Source of the DNA: Margaritispora aquatica
Lineage: Eukaryota; Ascomycota; Leotiomycetes; Helotiales; Discinellaceae
Length of the DNA stretch: 64,000 nucleotides
NCBI GenBank assembly: GCA_007644065.1
Contig: VJWN01000023.1
Coordinates: forward strand, 11,434-75,433
Direction of reading: 5' to 3'
The notes beneath the pieces were generated by a model, which saw only the letters and a list, made by a program, of their open reading frames with translations, was not told where the DNA came from and did no database searches. Below are positions 1 through 10,249 of this stretch, piece after piece. The translations under genes were made by a program, and so were the position numbers. Every line of letters starts with the position of its first letter. The stretch's first letter is position 1.

Positions 1-820
1 TATTATAGGTACGATTTTTAACGTAAATATAGCCTTAGTAATATAGACCAAAGGAAGATAGATATATTTTTTTCTTTATTATAGATATTAATCGTTCGAT
101 AATATATCTATTTAGTCGCTCGGCTATACCGTTTTAGGTAGGTATATCGGGGCTAGTAAAATCGGCTATAATTCCTTTATTTTTAAAAAAGATAATTAAT
201 TTACTAGATTCAAACTCTTTAGTATTATCGAAATAAAAAACTTTTATAGAAGTATTAAATTAATTTTTAATTAAGTTATAAAACTCGATAATTATATCGT
301 AAGTATCTGATTTTAACTTAATATTATATACCTAAACGACTCTAGTATTCCGGTCTATAAACGTAATAAAATAATGTTCTTCTTTTATACCTATTATCTT
401 AAATAGACTAGCTATATCGGAGTCGAAATATACTAGTTTTTCGGTAGGGCTTAATAGTGGTTTATAACTTACTATTTCGTGAAATTTTCCAAATTAGCAA
501 GCGTCGTAATTATTTAATTCTTCGTTTTTAATAGTACTAGTAGTACTAGTATTTTTATTATTTAAGCTATCCCTACGGAAGCAAGTTCGTCATAATATAT
601 GGAAATATCACCATTACGATCGTCATAAAAAACAACGGGAATTTTAACGATTTATAACGGCGCTCACCATTAGTTATGACGAAATTCGACTATTTTTGCA
701 GCTACTTTTCGGACTTCGTCATAACCCCTAGTTATATTTTATGACGGTATCGCTATTAAAAATAACGACTCTTACTATGAGTTTGGAACCCTAGGAATCT
801 ACGAATCTATATACTGCCCT

Positions 821-1137
821 TGGATCTGCTAGATCTACTGGATCTGCTACTGACCTACCTTTGGATCTACTACTGACCTACCTTTGGATCTACTACTAAC
901 CTACCTTTGGATCTGCTGGATCTGCTAGATCTGCTACCTACCCCTGGATCTACTTGATCTGCTACCTACCTTTGGATCTACTACCTACCTTTGGATCTGC
1001 TACTGACCTACCTTTGGATCTGCTACTGACCTACATATGGATCTGCCACCGACCTACCTTTGGATCTGCTACTGACCTACATATGGATCTGCCACCGATC
1101 TACCTTTGGATCTGCCACCGACCTACCTTTGGATCTA
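821..1137. repeat. 23-bp minisatellite inside the DNA transposon
   Basis: Imperfect tandem copies of a unit close to GGATCTGCTACTGACCTACC plus TTT fill this stretch, with some shortened units (GGATCTGCTA). Variants change ACTGACCTACC to CCACCGACCTACC and CTTT to ATAT. It explains several overlapping spurious open frames. Confidence 0.8.
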
Positions 1138-1179
1138 TTGTCTATAAAAGAACGAATTCGAGGGAGAATGAAGAAGGAG

Positions 1180-1217
1180 AATGAGGGGAATGAGGGGAAT
1201 GAGGGGAATGAGGGGAA
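1180..1217. repeat. 9-bp tandem repeat (AATGAGGGG)x4
   Basis: Four near-perfect units of AATGAGGGG lie inside the DNA transposon, just right of its 23-bp minisatellite. No function can be assigned. Confidence 0.8.
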
Positions 1218-2926
1218 TAAGGTATTTGCGGTGGCAAAATATCCGGGCACGGTCTGTTTTATATTATACGAAGGATCCGGATACGATATATCTGTACGTA
1301 TGTCTGTGCTATATGACGAAGCCGTTATAAAGTATGGTGAGAAGTGCTATAAAACTCGTAGTATGGTTATCCTTACCATTAATTATAACGAACTGAAAAT
1401 CCACTTGCAAATCTTCGTCATACCCGAAACCGAGTCACCATATATTATAACGAGATCGCCGTTGGTTATGGTAAGTTTGGTCATAATGTATGACGAACCT
1501 GCTTCCGTAGGGTATTAGAGCTTAATTATAGACTTTTAATTAAATAGTCTTTATTTAGATAATTTAGCCTTTTATAGATTAAATCAAGGCTATTATTACT
1601 AGTAGTAGTATTATTAGCTACTATAGTATTTAATTAGATTTTAACGTTTATATAATAGACGTTATTAATCTAATTCGAAACGATATTAAGGTTAGCCTTA
1701 CTATAGCTTAATATAGCCTTATTGTTTTTAAAGGTAATTTCTTAACCTTTATTCGTAAGCTCTTTACTACTAATTAAGGTAGTTTTAATAGAGGGTACGT
1801 AATTAACTTTCGTAATTAATAATTCTCGGTTATTTATTAATACCGGAATATCGTCAATTCCTTCGATTCTAAGCTTTTCCCCGTTTACTACTACTAATAC
1901 TCTACTATTATTACTAGGTTTATAATTTAATAACTAGTTTTTATTAGGAGTATAGTGCTTACTAGCGCCGGAGTCTAATAGTAATTTACTACTAGTAGTA
2001 GTATTTATAGTACTAGTAAAGGTTAACATTACGACCCTAGAGCTTTCTTTTTTAGGGTTATTTTTATTTAAATTATTTGAGTTATTCGAATTTTTATTTT
2101 TATTCGAATTAGTACTATTATTAGTACTATTTTTCTTTAATTCGGAATATTTAATAAAATACTAATTATTTAAATACCTACTTTTATTATAAAAGTTATA
2201 GTGTTTTTTAATATTAGTTTTTAATTTATAGAACTTAGTATAAGCCTTATTTCTTTCTAAATTAATAGACTTAATATAGCTTTCTTCGGATATAATTTCG
2301 GTTATTAAACGATTTAAATCGATATTATCGATATTTTTACCTAGTTCTTTATATTTACGACTTATAAACGAGTCGAAGCTATTTGGTAATCCTTTAAATA
2401 GTAACTAAGAGACTATACTATTAAGTATAAAAACTTTTAACTCTTTTAAATAATAATAACTAGATTAGATATTATTAGTATATTCGTCTATAGTAAAGTA
2501 ATTACTATAGTTATTATCGATAAATTTATTAATATATCGATTAATAACTTCGAAATTAGACTCTCCGAAAGTATTCTTTATAGCGTTATATAGTTTTTGA
2601 GCTATATTATATTCTTTAAACCTATCTATAATATCTATAAATATAATAGTTTTAAGAGCTTCTAAGGCTTTACGGGAATTACACTTATATTTACTTGATT
2701 TTTCGTAATATTTTACAGCTAATTCTTCGGTTCTAGATTCTTCTTTTTTTTTACCTTTTGAATTAGTTCTTATTTCGTAATATAACCCTTTTTAAAAAGC
2801 TAATTTAGAACCGTCTATATATAGTATATAACTATTTATTTCTAAAAAGAGGTTGGCGTTAGAAAGCTATTCTATATAATTAGAACGACCAACTAGTTGT
2901 TCCCCTCTAAAGCTATTAAAAGCTAT

Positions 2927-3840
2927 TTTATATACTTACGTATAAAAGTATAAAAGGTATAAAAAGTATAAAAATACTAATTTTAACCTAAATACTACTA
3001 ATATACTAAAAGTATAAAAAATATAAAAAGTATAAAAGTATAAAAACTCTTCGAGAAACTATTATAGTTCCGTTAGATATATAGCTTTTAAAATACTAAT
3101 TATAGTATATTTTTATAAAAAATATAAATTTACGTTATTACTATACTATAGTATTTATACGAAGATTTGGTTTTCTATCGTAAAGTAATACTATAGGTTT
3201 TAAGATATAATTACGGGATATATAATATCTTTATAAAAAACGATATAACCTCTTTAATAATATACCGTATAAATATAGTAATAAAAAGGTATATTTATAG
3301 ACTCGCTAGTCTATATACTAGAGTGTTTTTCGAGAGAATACTAGCTCTAGTTTATTCTAAAAATCGTATATAAGGTAAATTAATCGCTATAAAGCGTATA
3401 TAATTTCCGAATATAGCCTAGTTTTAGACTTTAAACGCTATACCTTTGATTGCAAACTAGTCTCCTTATAGAAAAGGAGTCTAGCGAATAGAAGTACAGG
3501 CCTTCTAGTATATAGAAATACTTATAATACTTACTATAGGTCGCGTATTACTTCTTATAAACTCTAGAGCTAATAGATTATTTACTTTTTATTAGTTAGC
3601 CGTAAGGACTTTTAGATTAATTAAGGTTTATAGTCTTTTATTAAATACTAAAAAAATTAGTTAAATAAGTAAAGGGGTTATTTAAATAAACTATTTCGAA
3701 ATAATAGCCTATTAATTCTCTCTTTTCGTAGGAGTAGGATAGAAGTTTAGGTGTTCGGATACGGAATAAGGTAATTCCGTAGCTTCTAATTAGTTAAAAA
3801 ATAGCGCTAGACTGTAATTAGTCTAGAGAGGCTTATAACC
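2927..3840. other. AT-rich leader between copia gag and its LTR; no gene
   Basis: This is the presumed untranslated leader of the minus-strand copia element. It contains scattered units of the GTATAAAAA type (2940-3060) that resemble the long minisatellite at 5541-5777. Next to the LTR the minus strand reads GGTTATAAGCC, in the place where a primer-binding site would be; assignment as such is inference. No coding frame survives. Confidence 0.5.
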
Positions 3841-4293
3841 TATAAGTAAGGAAAAACTATAAGTTAAGGAATAACCTAATTAGAAACAAAAGTCTAGGGT
3901 AAGCTAGATGTAAAGTGGAACTCTAGGGTAAGGTAGATGTGAAAGTCTAGGGTAAGGTAGATGTAAAGGCAAAATGAACTTGAATTTAACTTAGTGAACT
4001 AGAGAGCTATTCTCTCTAGTAATATAGAACTATAATAGATGCCTAAGGCAGTAACTAAACTAGCGGTGTATACTAACTAGCGGTCTATATAGCGGTGTAT
4101 ATAGCGGTATATAAGTGGCTTATAGTAGTGTATACGTATCTAACTAATAGTAGAGCTAATACTTCTAATAACCCGAGTAACTAGTAATAATATAGTAGTT
4201 TTATACTAACTATAATAGGAAAGAAAAGACTATAGTATATAAGCTTTAAAGCTAAATATAATTATTTAATATATGGTTTATTTAAAACCAATA
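3841..4293 (-). repeat. Copia LTR copy 1 (probable 5' LTR of the minus-strand element)
   Basis: About 450 bp aligning to the inverse of copy 3 (4992-5456). The left end reads TATAAGTAAGG where copy 3 (inverted) reads TGTAGGCAGGG; every difference in the first 45 bases is G-to-A or C-to-T, as RIP would produce. It contains the shared blocks AAAGTCTAGGGTAAGCTAGA and repeated AGCGGTATATA-type units. It abuts copy 2 directly, losing its last few bases. Orientation and position fit the upstream LTR of the element at 1-2926. Confidence 0.65.
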
Positions 4294-4744
4294 TAATCTA
4301 ATTAGAAATAAAAGTCTAGGATAAGCTAAATATAAAATAGAACTCTAGGTAAGATAGATATAAAAGTCTAGGGTAAGGTAAATATAAAGGTAAAATAAAC
4401 TTGAATTTAATTTAGTAAACTAAAGAGCTATTCTCTCTAGTAATATAGAACTATAATAGATATCTAAAGTAGTAACTAAACTAGTGGTATATAACTAAAC
4501 TAGCGGTCTATATAGTAGTTTATAGCGGTATATACGGTGGCTATTTAGCGGTATATATAGCGGTATATATAGTGGCTTATAGCGGTATATACGGTAGTAT
4601 ATACTATCTAACTAATAGTGGGGCTAATAATCAATAATAGTATAGTAGCTTTATACTAATTATAATAAAAAATAAAAACTATAGTATATAAGCTTTAAAG
4701 CTAAATATAATTATTTTAATATAATAGCTTATTTAAACCAATAT
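4294..4744 (-). repeat. Copia LTR copy 2, tandem to copy 1, 5'-trimmed
   Basis: Starts at the equivalent of base ~30 of the LTR (ATCTAATTAGAAATAAAAG) directly at the end of copy 1 and runs in the same direction. It is more heavily AT-shifted than copy 1. It ends AAACCAATATA, immediately followed by the RNase H remnant on the plus strand, so a rearrangement breakpoint lies at about 4744. Confidence 0.6.
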
Positions 4745-4888
4745 AAAGAGTTAATAGAGAAAGGCTTAATAGATCTACTCTATATTAATACCCTAGAATA
4801 AAAAGCCGACGGCTTTACTAAAGCTTTCGATAAAAATAAATTTAATATATTTTTAAAGTAAATAGATTTTAAGCTTAATAAATCTTAA
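4745..4888 (+). pseudogene. Copia RNase H C-terminal remnant
   Basis: The plus-strand frame reads KELIEKGLIDLLYINTLE, stop, KADGFTKAFDKNKFNIFLK, stop, IDF, ending at TAA 4886-4888. This is the conserved end of Ty1/copia polyproteins (ADxxTKxL type). Both internal stops are TAA where Gln (CAA) is expected, again C-to-T. The fragment is oriented opposite to the copia element at 1-2926, so it belongs to a second element whose downstream LTR would be copy 3. Confidence 0.75.
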
Positions 4889-4991
4889 TATATAAATATA
4901 TAAGAAAATATAAAAAATATAAAATATATAAAAAAAAATAAGCTATAAAGCTATATAAAGATTTAGAATTTTATATAAATTCTTATTTAAA

Positions 4992-5456
4992 TGGCGTATT
5001 GGTTTAAATAAGCTATTATATTAAAATAATTATATTTAGCTTTAAAGTTTATATACTATAGTTTTTATTTTTCTATTATAATTAGTATAAAACTACTATA
5101 GTATTATTAATTATTAGTCCTACTATTAGTTAGATAGTATAAGCCACCCTATATACCGCTTTAAGCCACTATATATACCGCTATATATACCGCTATAAGT
5201 TACTATATAGACCGCTAGTTTAGTTATATACCGCTAGTTTAGTTACTATTTTAAATACTAATTTATAGTTCTATATTACTAAAAAGAATAGCTCTTTAGT
5301 TTACTAAATTTAATTTAAGTTTATTTACCTTTATATTTACCTTACCCTAGACTTTTATATCTACCTTACCCTAGAGTTCCACTTCACATCTAGCTTACCC
5401 TAGACTTTTGTTTCTGATCAGGTCATTCCCCGACCTACGGTTTTTCCCTGCCTACA
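4992..5456 (+). repeat. Copia LTR copy 3 (inverted relative to copies 1 and 2)
   Basis: A 465-bp unit starting TGGCGTATTGG and ending CCCTGCCTACA, so it has the TG...CA ends of an LTR. It lies right after the plus-strand RNase H remnant, as a 3' LTR should. Its right half is clearly less AT-shifted than the matching parts of copies 1 and 2. Flanking 5-mers (TTAAA and AATAG) do not match, so no clean target duplication remains. Confidence 0.65.
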
Positions 5457-5540
5457 AATAGTAACGTAAAACAAGAAAAGAGATGATACTTCAGTGTTTA
5501 GATAAACTCCTACTGAAAACTTTAATTCGAATAATATAGG

Positions 5541-5777
5541 TACTTTTTATACTTTTTATACTTTTTATACTTTTTATACTTTTTATACTTTTTATACTTT
5601 TTATACTTTTTATACTTTTTATACTTTTTATACTTTTTATACTTTTTATACTTTTTATACTTTTTATACTTTTTATACTTTTTATACTTTTTATACTTTT
5701 TATACTTTTTATACTTTTTATACTTTTTATACTTTTTATACTTTTTATACTTTTTATACTTTTTATACTTTTTATAC
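5541..5777. repeat. 9-bp minisatellite (ACTTTTTAT)n, about 26 units
   Basis: Nearly perfect head-to-tail units of ACTTTTTAT. Because 9 is divisible by 3 the array is open in several frames (KYK or SIK tripeptides on the minus strand), which is an artefact. Shorter imperfect arrays of the same motif occur at 2940-3060. Bases 5778-6060 to its right hold only AT-rich sequence in which I see nothing. Confidence 0.9.
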
Positions 5778-6060
5778 CCTTCACACTCTATACACCCCAG
5801 CACACTAGGCCAACAAGAATAGTATAGAATCAGGTAAAAATAAACCCGATTCCGAAACACGAATATACAATCCTCGAATAAGGGTAATCGTACGATACTA
5901 GAACAAGGGTTACAATAAAGTAAGTACTCGTACGATTACAAAACTCCTTTATTCGGTCTAACAGTATACGGACGGTCTAATATTAACCCGATTTATATTA
6001 TATATAGGAAACTTAAGTAGCTAATATTCCTTAAGCAATTCATCAAGTTTATTACTTACT

Positions 6061-6150
6061 TCTATCTTACCTTAGACTCTTGCCTAGGTTACCCTAGACT
6101 TTTATTTTTCGATTATTTCGAAAAATTTCCCGTTGTACGGTTTCTTTAAA
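6061..6150. repeat. Diverged LTR fragment
   Basis: The order TCTATCTTACCTTAGACT, ACCCTAGACTTTTATTT, then CGGTTTCTTT parallels the right end of LTR copy 3 (CTTACCCTAGACTTTTGTTT ... CGGTTTTTCCC). It marks the right edge of the transposon nest and abuts the HET relic. Confidence 0.4.
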
Positions 6151-6177
6151 ACCTCCCTTTTTACCTCTGTATATATG

Positions 6178-6453
6178 CCTATTTTAAACAGCCGCTCGGT
6201 AGGCTATGGAGCACCCGTCAAAAATCGTATACTTATTATTACCAACTCAGGCGTGATAGGACTGACCCCTGTGCTAACTCAGCCTAGCGATGTCGTATTT
6301 GTATTAGTGGGCCATGGTATACCAGTCATTGCTAGGAAACTGAGTACTTGTGCCAATGAATGGAAAATTATTGGAGAAGCGTTTATAAATGGCATGATGC
6401 ATGGAAATATAATGAAAGAGGGGTATCGAGCAGACTTCAATGGTTTTTGTTGA
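6178..6453 (+). pseudogene. C-terminal relic of a HET-domain (heterokaryon incompatibility) protein
   Basis: The translation contains RILIITNSGVIGLTP, then SDVVFVLVGHGIPVIARK, then EWKIIGEAFINGMMHGNIM. This is the ordered set of motifs found in the C-terminal part of fungal HET-domain proteins (G-x-x-G-L-x-P, GD-x-V-x-V-L-x-G, IPxxxR, GExxxxGxMxG). The N-terminal HET domain itself is missing; diverged LTR sequence occupies the place where it should be. HET proteins act in recognition of non-self during hyphal fusion. This piece is about 90 codons and lacks a plausible start of its own, so I call it a relic. Loss through transposon insertion is inference. Confidence 0.6.
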
Positions 6454-6793
6454 GTGTTATCTGCTCCTGATCCTGACGGTATTTTCTTACATCCATTACC
6501 TATTTTAAAAGAGAACAATTTTATTTTAATTCGAAAGGGCTAGAAATTGTTATGTTTAGCTGTGGGGAGAGAATCGAATGAAATGGTTGTTCTATTATTA
6601 GCAAAAGAGATTGTAGTATTTGCTAAAGATCTTACAAGGTATTGTGATAGAAAATCACTCTGCCTATATTGTTAATAAACCCTTACTTATAACATTCCAT
6701 GTTCTATAAGACAAAAAAGCGCAAGATGTTCCAAAACGAAAGAATGAGGCCAAGAATGAAAGCCTCGTATTTTCGATGAGTTTGTTGGCCCGC

Positions 6794-8085
6794 CTATGAT
6801 GTAAGCTTGACACCCCGCCCAAACCGTTTTCCAAACTCCGAATCAGGTCCACTCTCCAATCCATCATCGGCAGCGAGAGATGATTCACCTCGTGGAGATG
6901 AGTCTTCTGTTTTCGTATTGTGGTTTCTGATGTTTGCAATGTTCCGTGATAGAATCTGGAGCGAAAGGTCACTAAGGTGGCCTCCAACCTGATCAGTTCT
7001 GGGCCCGAGTCCTTTGTTTTTACCGTGGAGGGTTTTTCCATCGGTTGACACCATGTATTGTATCGCATCGCCCGTAGCATAGTTTTCAATATTGCTAACA
7101 TTTTCCAACAAGTGGGTGTCTGCCTTGCTGCAGATATCCTTGCACTGGCGTGTTGTCTCCCACTCGTCCCGCAGACGCTCGAGATCAGCAAAGTCTTCTT
7201 TCGTGGCCATGGCCGTTTTCGATTTTGTAACCAAACGGTCCATAATATCTTTCATGTACCCTTCTAACTTTACGGCAGTAAGAGCTAGAGTGATCTTGCA
7301 TTCCTGCAAGCCATCAAAGGCCGCTCTTCCAGGCAAACCATCTGCATTCATGAGTTCAGGCTTGAGCTGAAGTTCGCCGATGTGCTCAGACAATTGGGCA
7401 CATATTTGAAGGCACTGTGTTGCGCTCATTCGTTCCTCCTTCAGGAGGCGTAGACCATTTGAATCCGATCCGGATTCTGTTGCGGTGTTTCTTATCATCG
7501 TGTCGAATTTCTCATCAATTTCTTGAAGATGAGCCTCGAGATCGCCAGTAGCATCCTTTATAAGAATTTGATATTTCTCGATACTCTCGGCTGTGACGGT
7601 GGATTTACGGCTAAATGGAACAAAGAAGAGTGTTAAAGCTACCCCATCTACACAGAAATGGAGACTTACAGGTTTGCGTCAGCAAGAGCAATAGTAATCG
7701 TAGACTTATACCCTGCTAACATACGCCGAAAACCATCGACGTCGTCGCCCATGTACTTTAACTTAGCCCAGTCTCGAAAGCTCGTCCGATTGCCCCCCGA
7801 TCGGGACGAACATTTCAATATTTCTTGTTCGAAATCTTTGCAAGCATTGCCGCATCGTAACAATGGAAGATCGAGTGCTGTGAGGTCGATATCAGTGGTG
7901 GCGCTGATGGTCTCGGTGAGCGAGTCGAGAACCCCGCTCAACGCCTCAAGCTCTGTATTGAGTTCGCGTATGCGACTAGGATGAGTTTTGATACTATGGA
8001 TAGTGTTGTGAAGTGCAATGCTAGACTGGAAAGCAAAGGTTGCTAAAGCTAAGAGTCCCGCAGCCAAACTGATCGGTTCTGCCAT
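6794..8085 (-). CDS. STAND-type N-terminal domain protein (PigL_N-like, PF17111 family)
   Basis: Two exons, 8085-7670 and 7610-6794, around a 59-base intron (GTAAGT...TTTAG), give 410 residues. The N-terminus MAEPISLAAGLLALATFAFQ, followed by helices and the RIRELNTELEALSGVL motif, matches the fungal STAND N-terminal domain (the azaphilone cluster protein L N-terminal type), a four-helix bundle often placed before NACHT or NB-ARC modules in NLR-like proteins. No nucleotide-binding domain or ankyrin/WD repeats follow; the rest is a helical, probably coiled-coil segment and a polar tail, as in the stand-alone members of the family. Role in allorecognition or cell-death signalling is a family-level inference. 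Frame is intact across the intron. It neighbours a HET relic, another self/non-self family. Confidence 0.8.
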
Positions 8086-9812
8086 CGCGATATTTACTTT
8101 GAAGTCAGGGAAGAAGACATGAGATTGTGTTTACAGCAAGAGAAGGTTGGATAGCTGGTTAACAATAAGAACTTTACCCAGGCGCTCCGTCTAGGCGCTT
8201 AAAAGTCAGAGCCTCGACGATACTCACACCCTGCATTGGACCCCACTCTCCGTCCACCCCACTTCCCCGACGAATCACCACACGAAGCCACGCTAAGCCT
8301 CCAACATTTTTGACGGTGGATCACTTGCACCCAAGCAAGGCAATCCACTTAATTGGAGTATTTCAGCCGGAGACATGATAACTGGGCTCCCACTGTTTGG
8401 CCTGTCATTGGAGATGTTACCCTCGAATCGCGATCTCAGCATCTTGAGGTTAAGAGAGAAGCTCGCGGTTCGTGGCCGCACTCTTCACACCACATTTGTT
8501 CGCTTAGTGCGTGGATCCCGCCAGGATTGGAACTGTGGTGGCACAGGTGCTCCAAAAAATAATCGCTGCCAGGCCACTGCCAACCAAACCACTTCCAATA
8601 AGCAGCCAATTATACAGCCACACCTTTAGATACTTCGAGGAAACTGCTTAATTTTACTCGTCAACTACTTCCTGCAAGCAACCAGCTCTGGACCCACATA
8701 ATTTCCAATAAGTAGCTAACTTTGCTGTACACCTTTTCATCGTTTTATATGCAACTTCTCTGAGCAAGCAGCTATCTTTGGCTGCCACATCTTTCTTAAG
8801 CAGCCAGTTTTGTTATTATGCTTTGCATTTTTATTTACAATGAGCTATTTCTCTTGCCACATTTTTGCTAACACGCAGCCACCCTGTGGCAGTTCAAACC
8901 AACCTGATAATACACATACGATTGTTTCGGTCACTGATGGATTAATGGAAGATCTGATGAAGCGAGCCAACGAGACAGATATTTATTGGCCAATATAGTG
9001 AAAAGATGCATCTCTTGTAGCTACGAAGGAATAATAGTCCATCTTAAATTCATACCAGAGACTCACTCCACGCAGGTGATCGGGCTGCCTTATAAAGTCA
9101 GTATCATCATTTTATCTTTACAGACTTTTAACGCCTTTCAGCTAATAAATATATACTATAGGTTAGTTGATTTATAGCTTCATAACCCTTTGAGAACGAC
9201 AAGCACTAAAGGGCGATGAAATAGTATTAATATCATAAAAGAAACTATATATACGGTTATAATAGTAAATACACAATACTTCATGGTTTATGAGCACACC
9301 CTTCCGTTGGATTTATGTATGCTTCCTTACATGGCTTTGAATTGAAACAAAATCCGAATTTTAGCGACCCTCGCTTCTCCTTTGAATTCGCACCATGTTG
9401 TAGACCAATCCGACATCGGATCAATGTGTCATTACAATTATTACACTTATTAACCGAGTAAAATCGTCTTCCTGGTATTTAAATCATGAAATAGGCATTT
9501 GAAGGATCGCAGGACTTTCCAGTACTAAGTAAGACAAGAAGTGAGAATAATTAAACTAATATGACACTGAAATGTGATCTCACCTCTGCAACAGAATTTG
9601 GTCGAATTTTAGAGTTCACTGCACGCGCGCACCCGTCCTTTCTTGGCTTAGTCTGATTTCAATGGTGAATATGGGAAGCGGTATCCGTTTTTTATTATTT
9701 TGTTTTCAAGGCACCCTTTTTGCTTTCCACCAAAAAACACGACAGTCTTCAGGAAGATTGACTTATCCAAGACACAGTAATCACCCATACAACACAAAAA
9801 ACATCATCCGTG
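8086..9812. other. Intergenic, 1.7 kb, no supported gene
   Basis: Only short open frames without splice support occur. Between about 8570 and 8830 a loose motif AAGCAGCCA/AAGTAGCTA recurs several times, spaced 60-90 bases; too weak to name. The right end serves as promoter of the coiled-coil gene at 9813. Confidence 0.5.
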
Positions 9813-10249
9813 ATGGCGTTCGACATGCGTGATGATTCCCCTGAGGATCAAACAAGTAGGTTCATTCAATTTAAGCGAGCAGCTGTGTCCCAAGATCTAA
9901 CCTATTTGCAGTGGAGAAGGAGCTTGAGGATGTCAAGGAAGAGCTTGAAGATGCCAAGAATGAATTAGAGAGAAAGAACAGCGAATTGGAGCATGCCGAG
10001 TGCGACATTGAAGCTATTCGGGAAGAGCGTGATTTGTGGGTTTTAGAGGAAAAGAGACTTCACAGCAAGATTACAGAGCTCATCGAGGACAACCAAAAGC
10101 TGTTTAAGGCCAAGACCAAGCAAATGAAGCGCTACGGACGTGTTTGCATCAAGAATGTCAACCAGGCAGCAAAAATCAAGTCCTTGAAGGCCTCCGTTAA
10201 GAAGTTGAAGGCTGCTGCAGGCAACAAGACTGCAGGTGTCGAGAAGTAG
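9813..10249 (+). CDS. Small coiled-coil protein, unknown function
   Basis: Exon 1 (9813-9855) and exon 2 (9912-10249) are joined across a 56-base intron with GTAGGT donor, CTAAC branch site and TTGCAG acceptor; the intron splits an ATG codon. The 126-residue product begins MAFDMRDDSPEDQTMEKE and is then almost entirely heptad-like: alternating Glu/Lys-rich helix (ELEDVKEELEDAKNELERKN) and a basic C-terminal third (KSLKASVKKLKAAAGNK). No signal peptide or membrane helix. No family recognised. The start at 9813 is preferred because it gives a canonical intron and extends the frame; the downstream exon alone has no ATG at its start. Confidence 0.7.

Larger units (their letters stand above)
571..1512. 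mobile_element. 942-bp non-autonomous DNA transposon with terminal inverted repeats
   Basis: The ends are inverted copies: both begin CCCTACGGAAGCA and match over 24 bases with one mismatch (A versus G at base 14). TAT stands on both sides (568-570 and 1513-1515), consistent with a short target-site duplication (TAT, or TA if one base is shared by chance). The insert splits the copia element just upstream of its integrase zinc-binding region. Inside are a 23-bp minisatellite and a 9-bp repeat, and no transposase. The short open frames here are by-products of the repeats. Superfamily is unsettled: a TA duplication would suggest Tc1/mariner, a 3-bp one PIF/Harbinger-like. It is visibly less AT-rich than the copia it sits in. 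Confidence 0.75.
1..2926 (-). mobile_element. RIP-degraded Ty1/copia retrotransposon (gag-protease-integrase part), cut by window edge
   Basis: Read on the minus strand from about 2926 downwards, a broken polyprotein frame gives a gag region (FRGEQLVGRSNYIE then a stop where Trp is expected), a degenerate zinc knuckle (2159-2200), an aspartic protease signature DSGAS followed by KHYTP (1961-1975), and a copia integrase core. The integrase keeps FDSDIAS near 410-432, FDN (224-232) and NGIAERLNR, whose catalytic Glu codon is 119-121. Reverse transcriptase and RNase H would lie left of the window. Many in-frame TAA/TAG codons stand where Gln or Trp is expected, and the DNA is very AT-rich, both typical of RIP. 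The probable gag start codon is now ATA (2924-2926). The element is interrupted by the 571-1512 insertion. It cannot make protein; order PR-IN identifies it as copia rather than gypsy only because the integrase sits directly after protease with a short spacer. Confidence 0.85.

Noticed and set aside
1060..1518. 152-codon open frame in the DNA transposon
   Set aside because: It runs through the 23-bp and 9-bp repeats and across the right terminal inverted repeat; peptide is repeat-derived without motifs.
5491..5860. Lys/Tyr or Ser/Ile/Lys repeat proteins on the minus strand
   Set aside because: Products of a 9-bp minisatellite read in two frames; no real coding signal.
6664..7191. 175-codon minus-strand frame overlapping the STAND-N gene
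   Set aside because: Shadow frame of the second exon; the other frame joins exon 1 across a canonical intron and has the family N-terminus.
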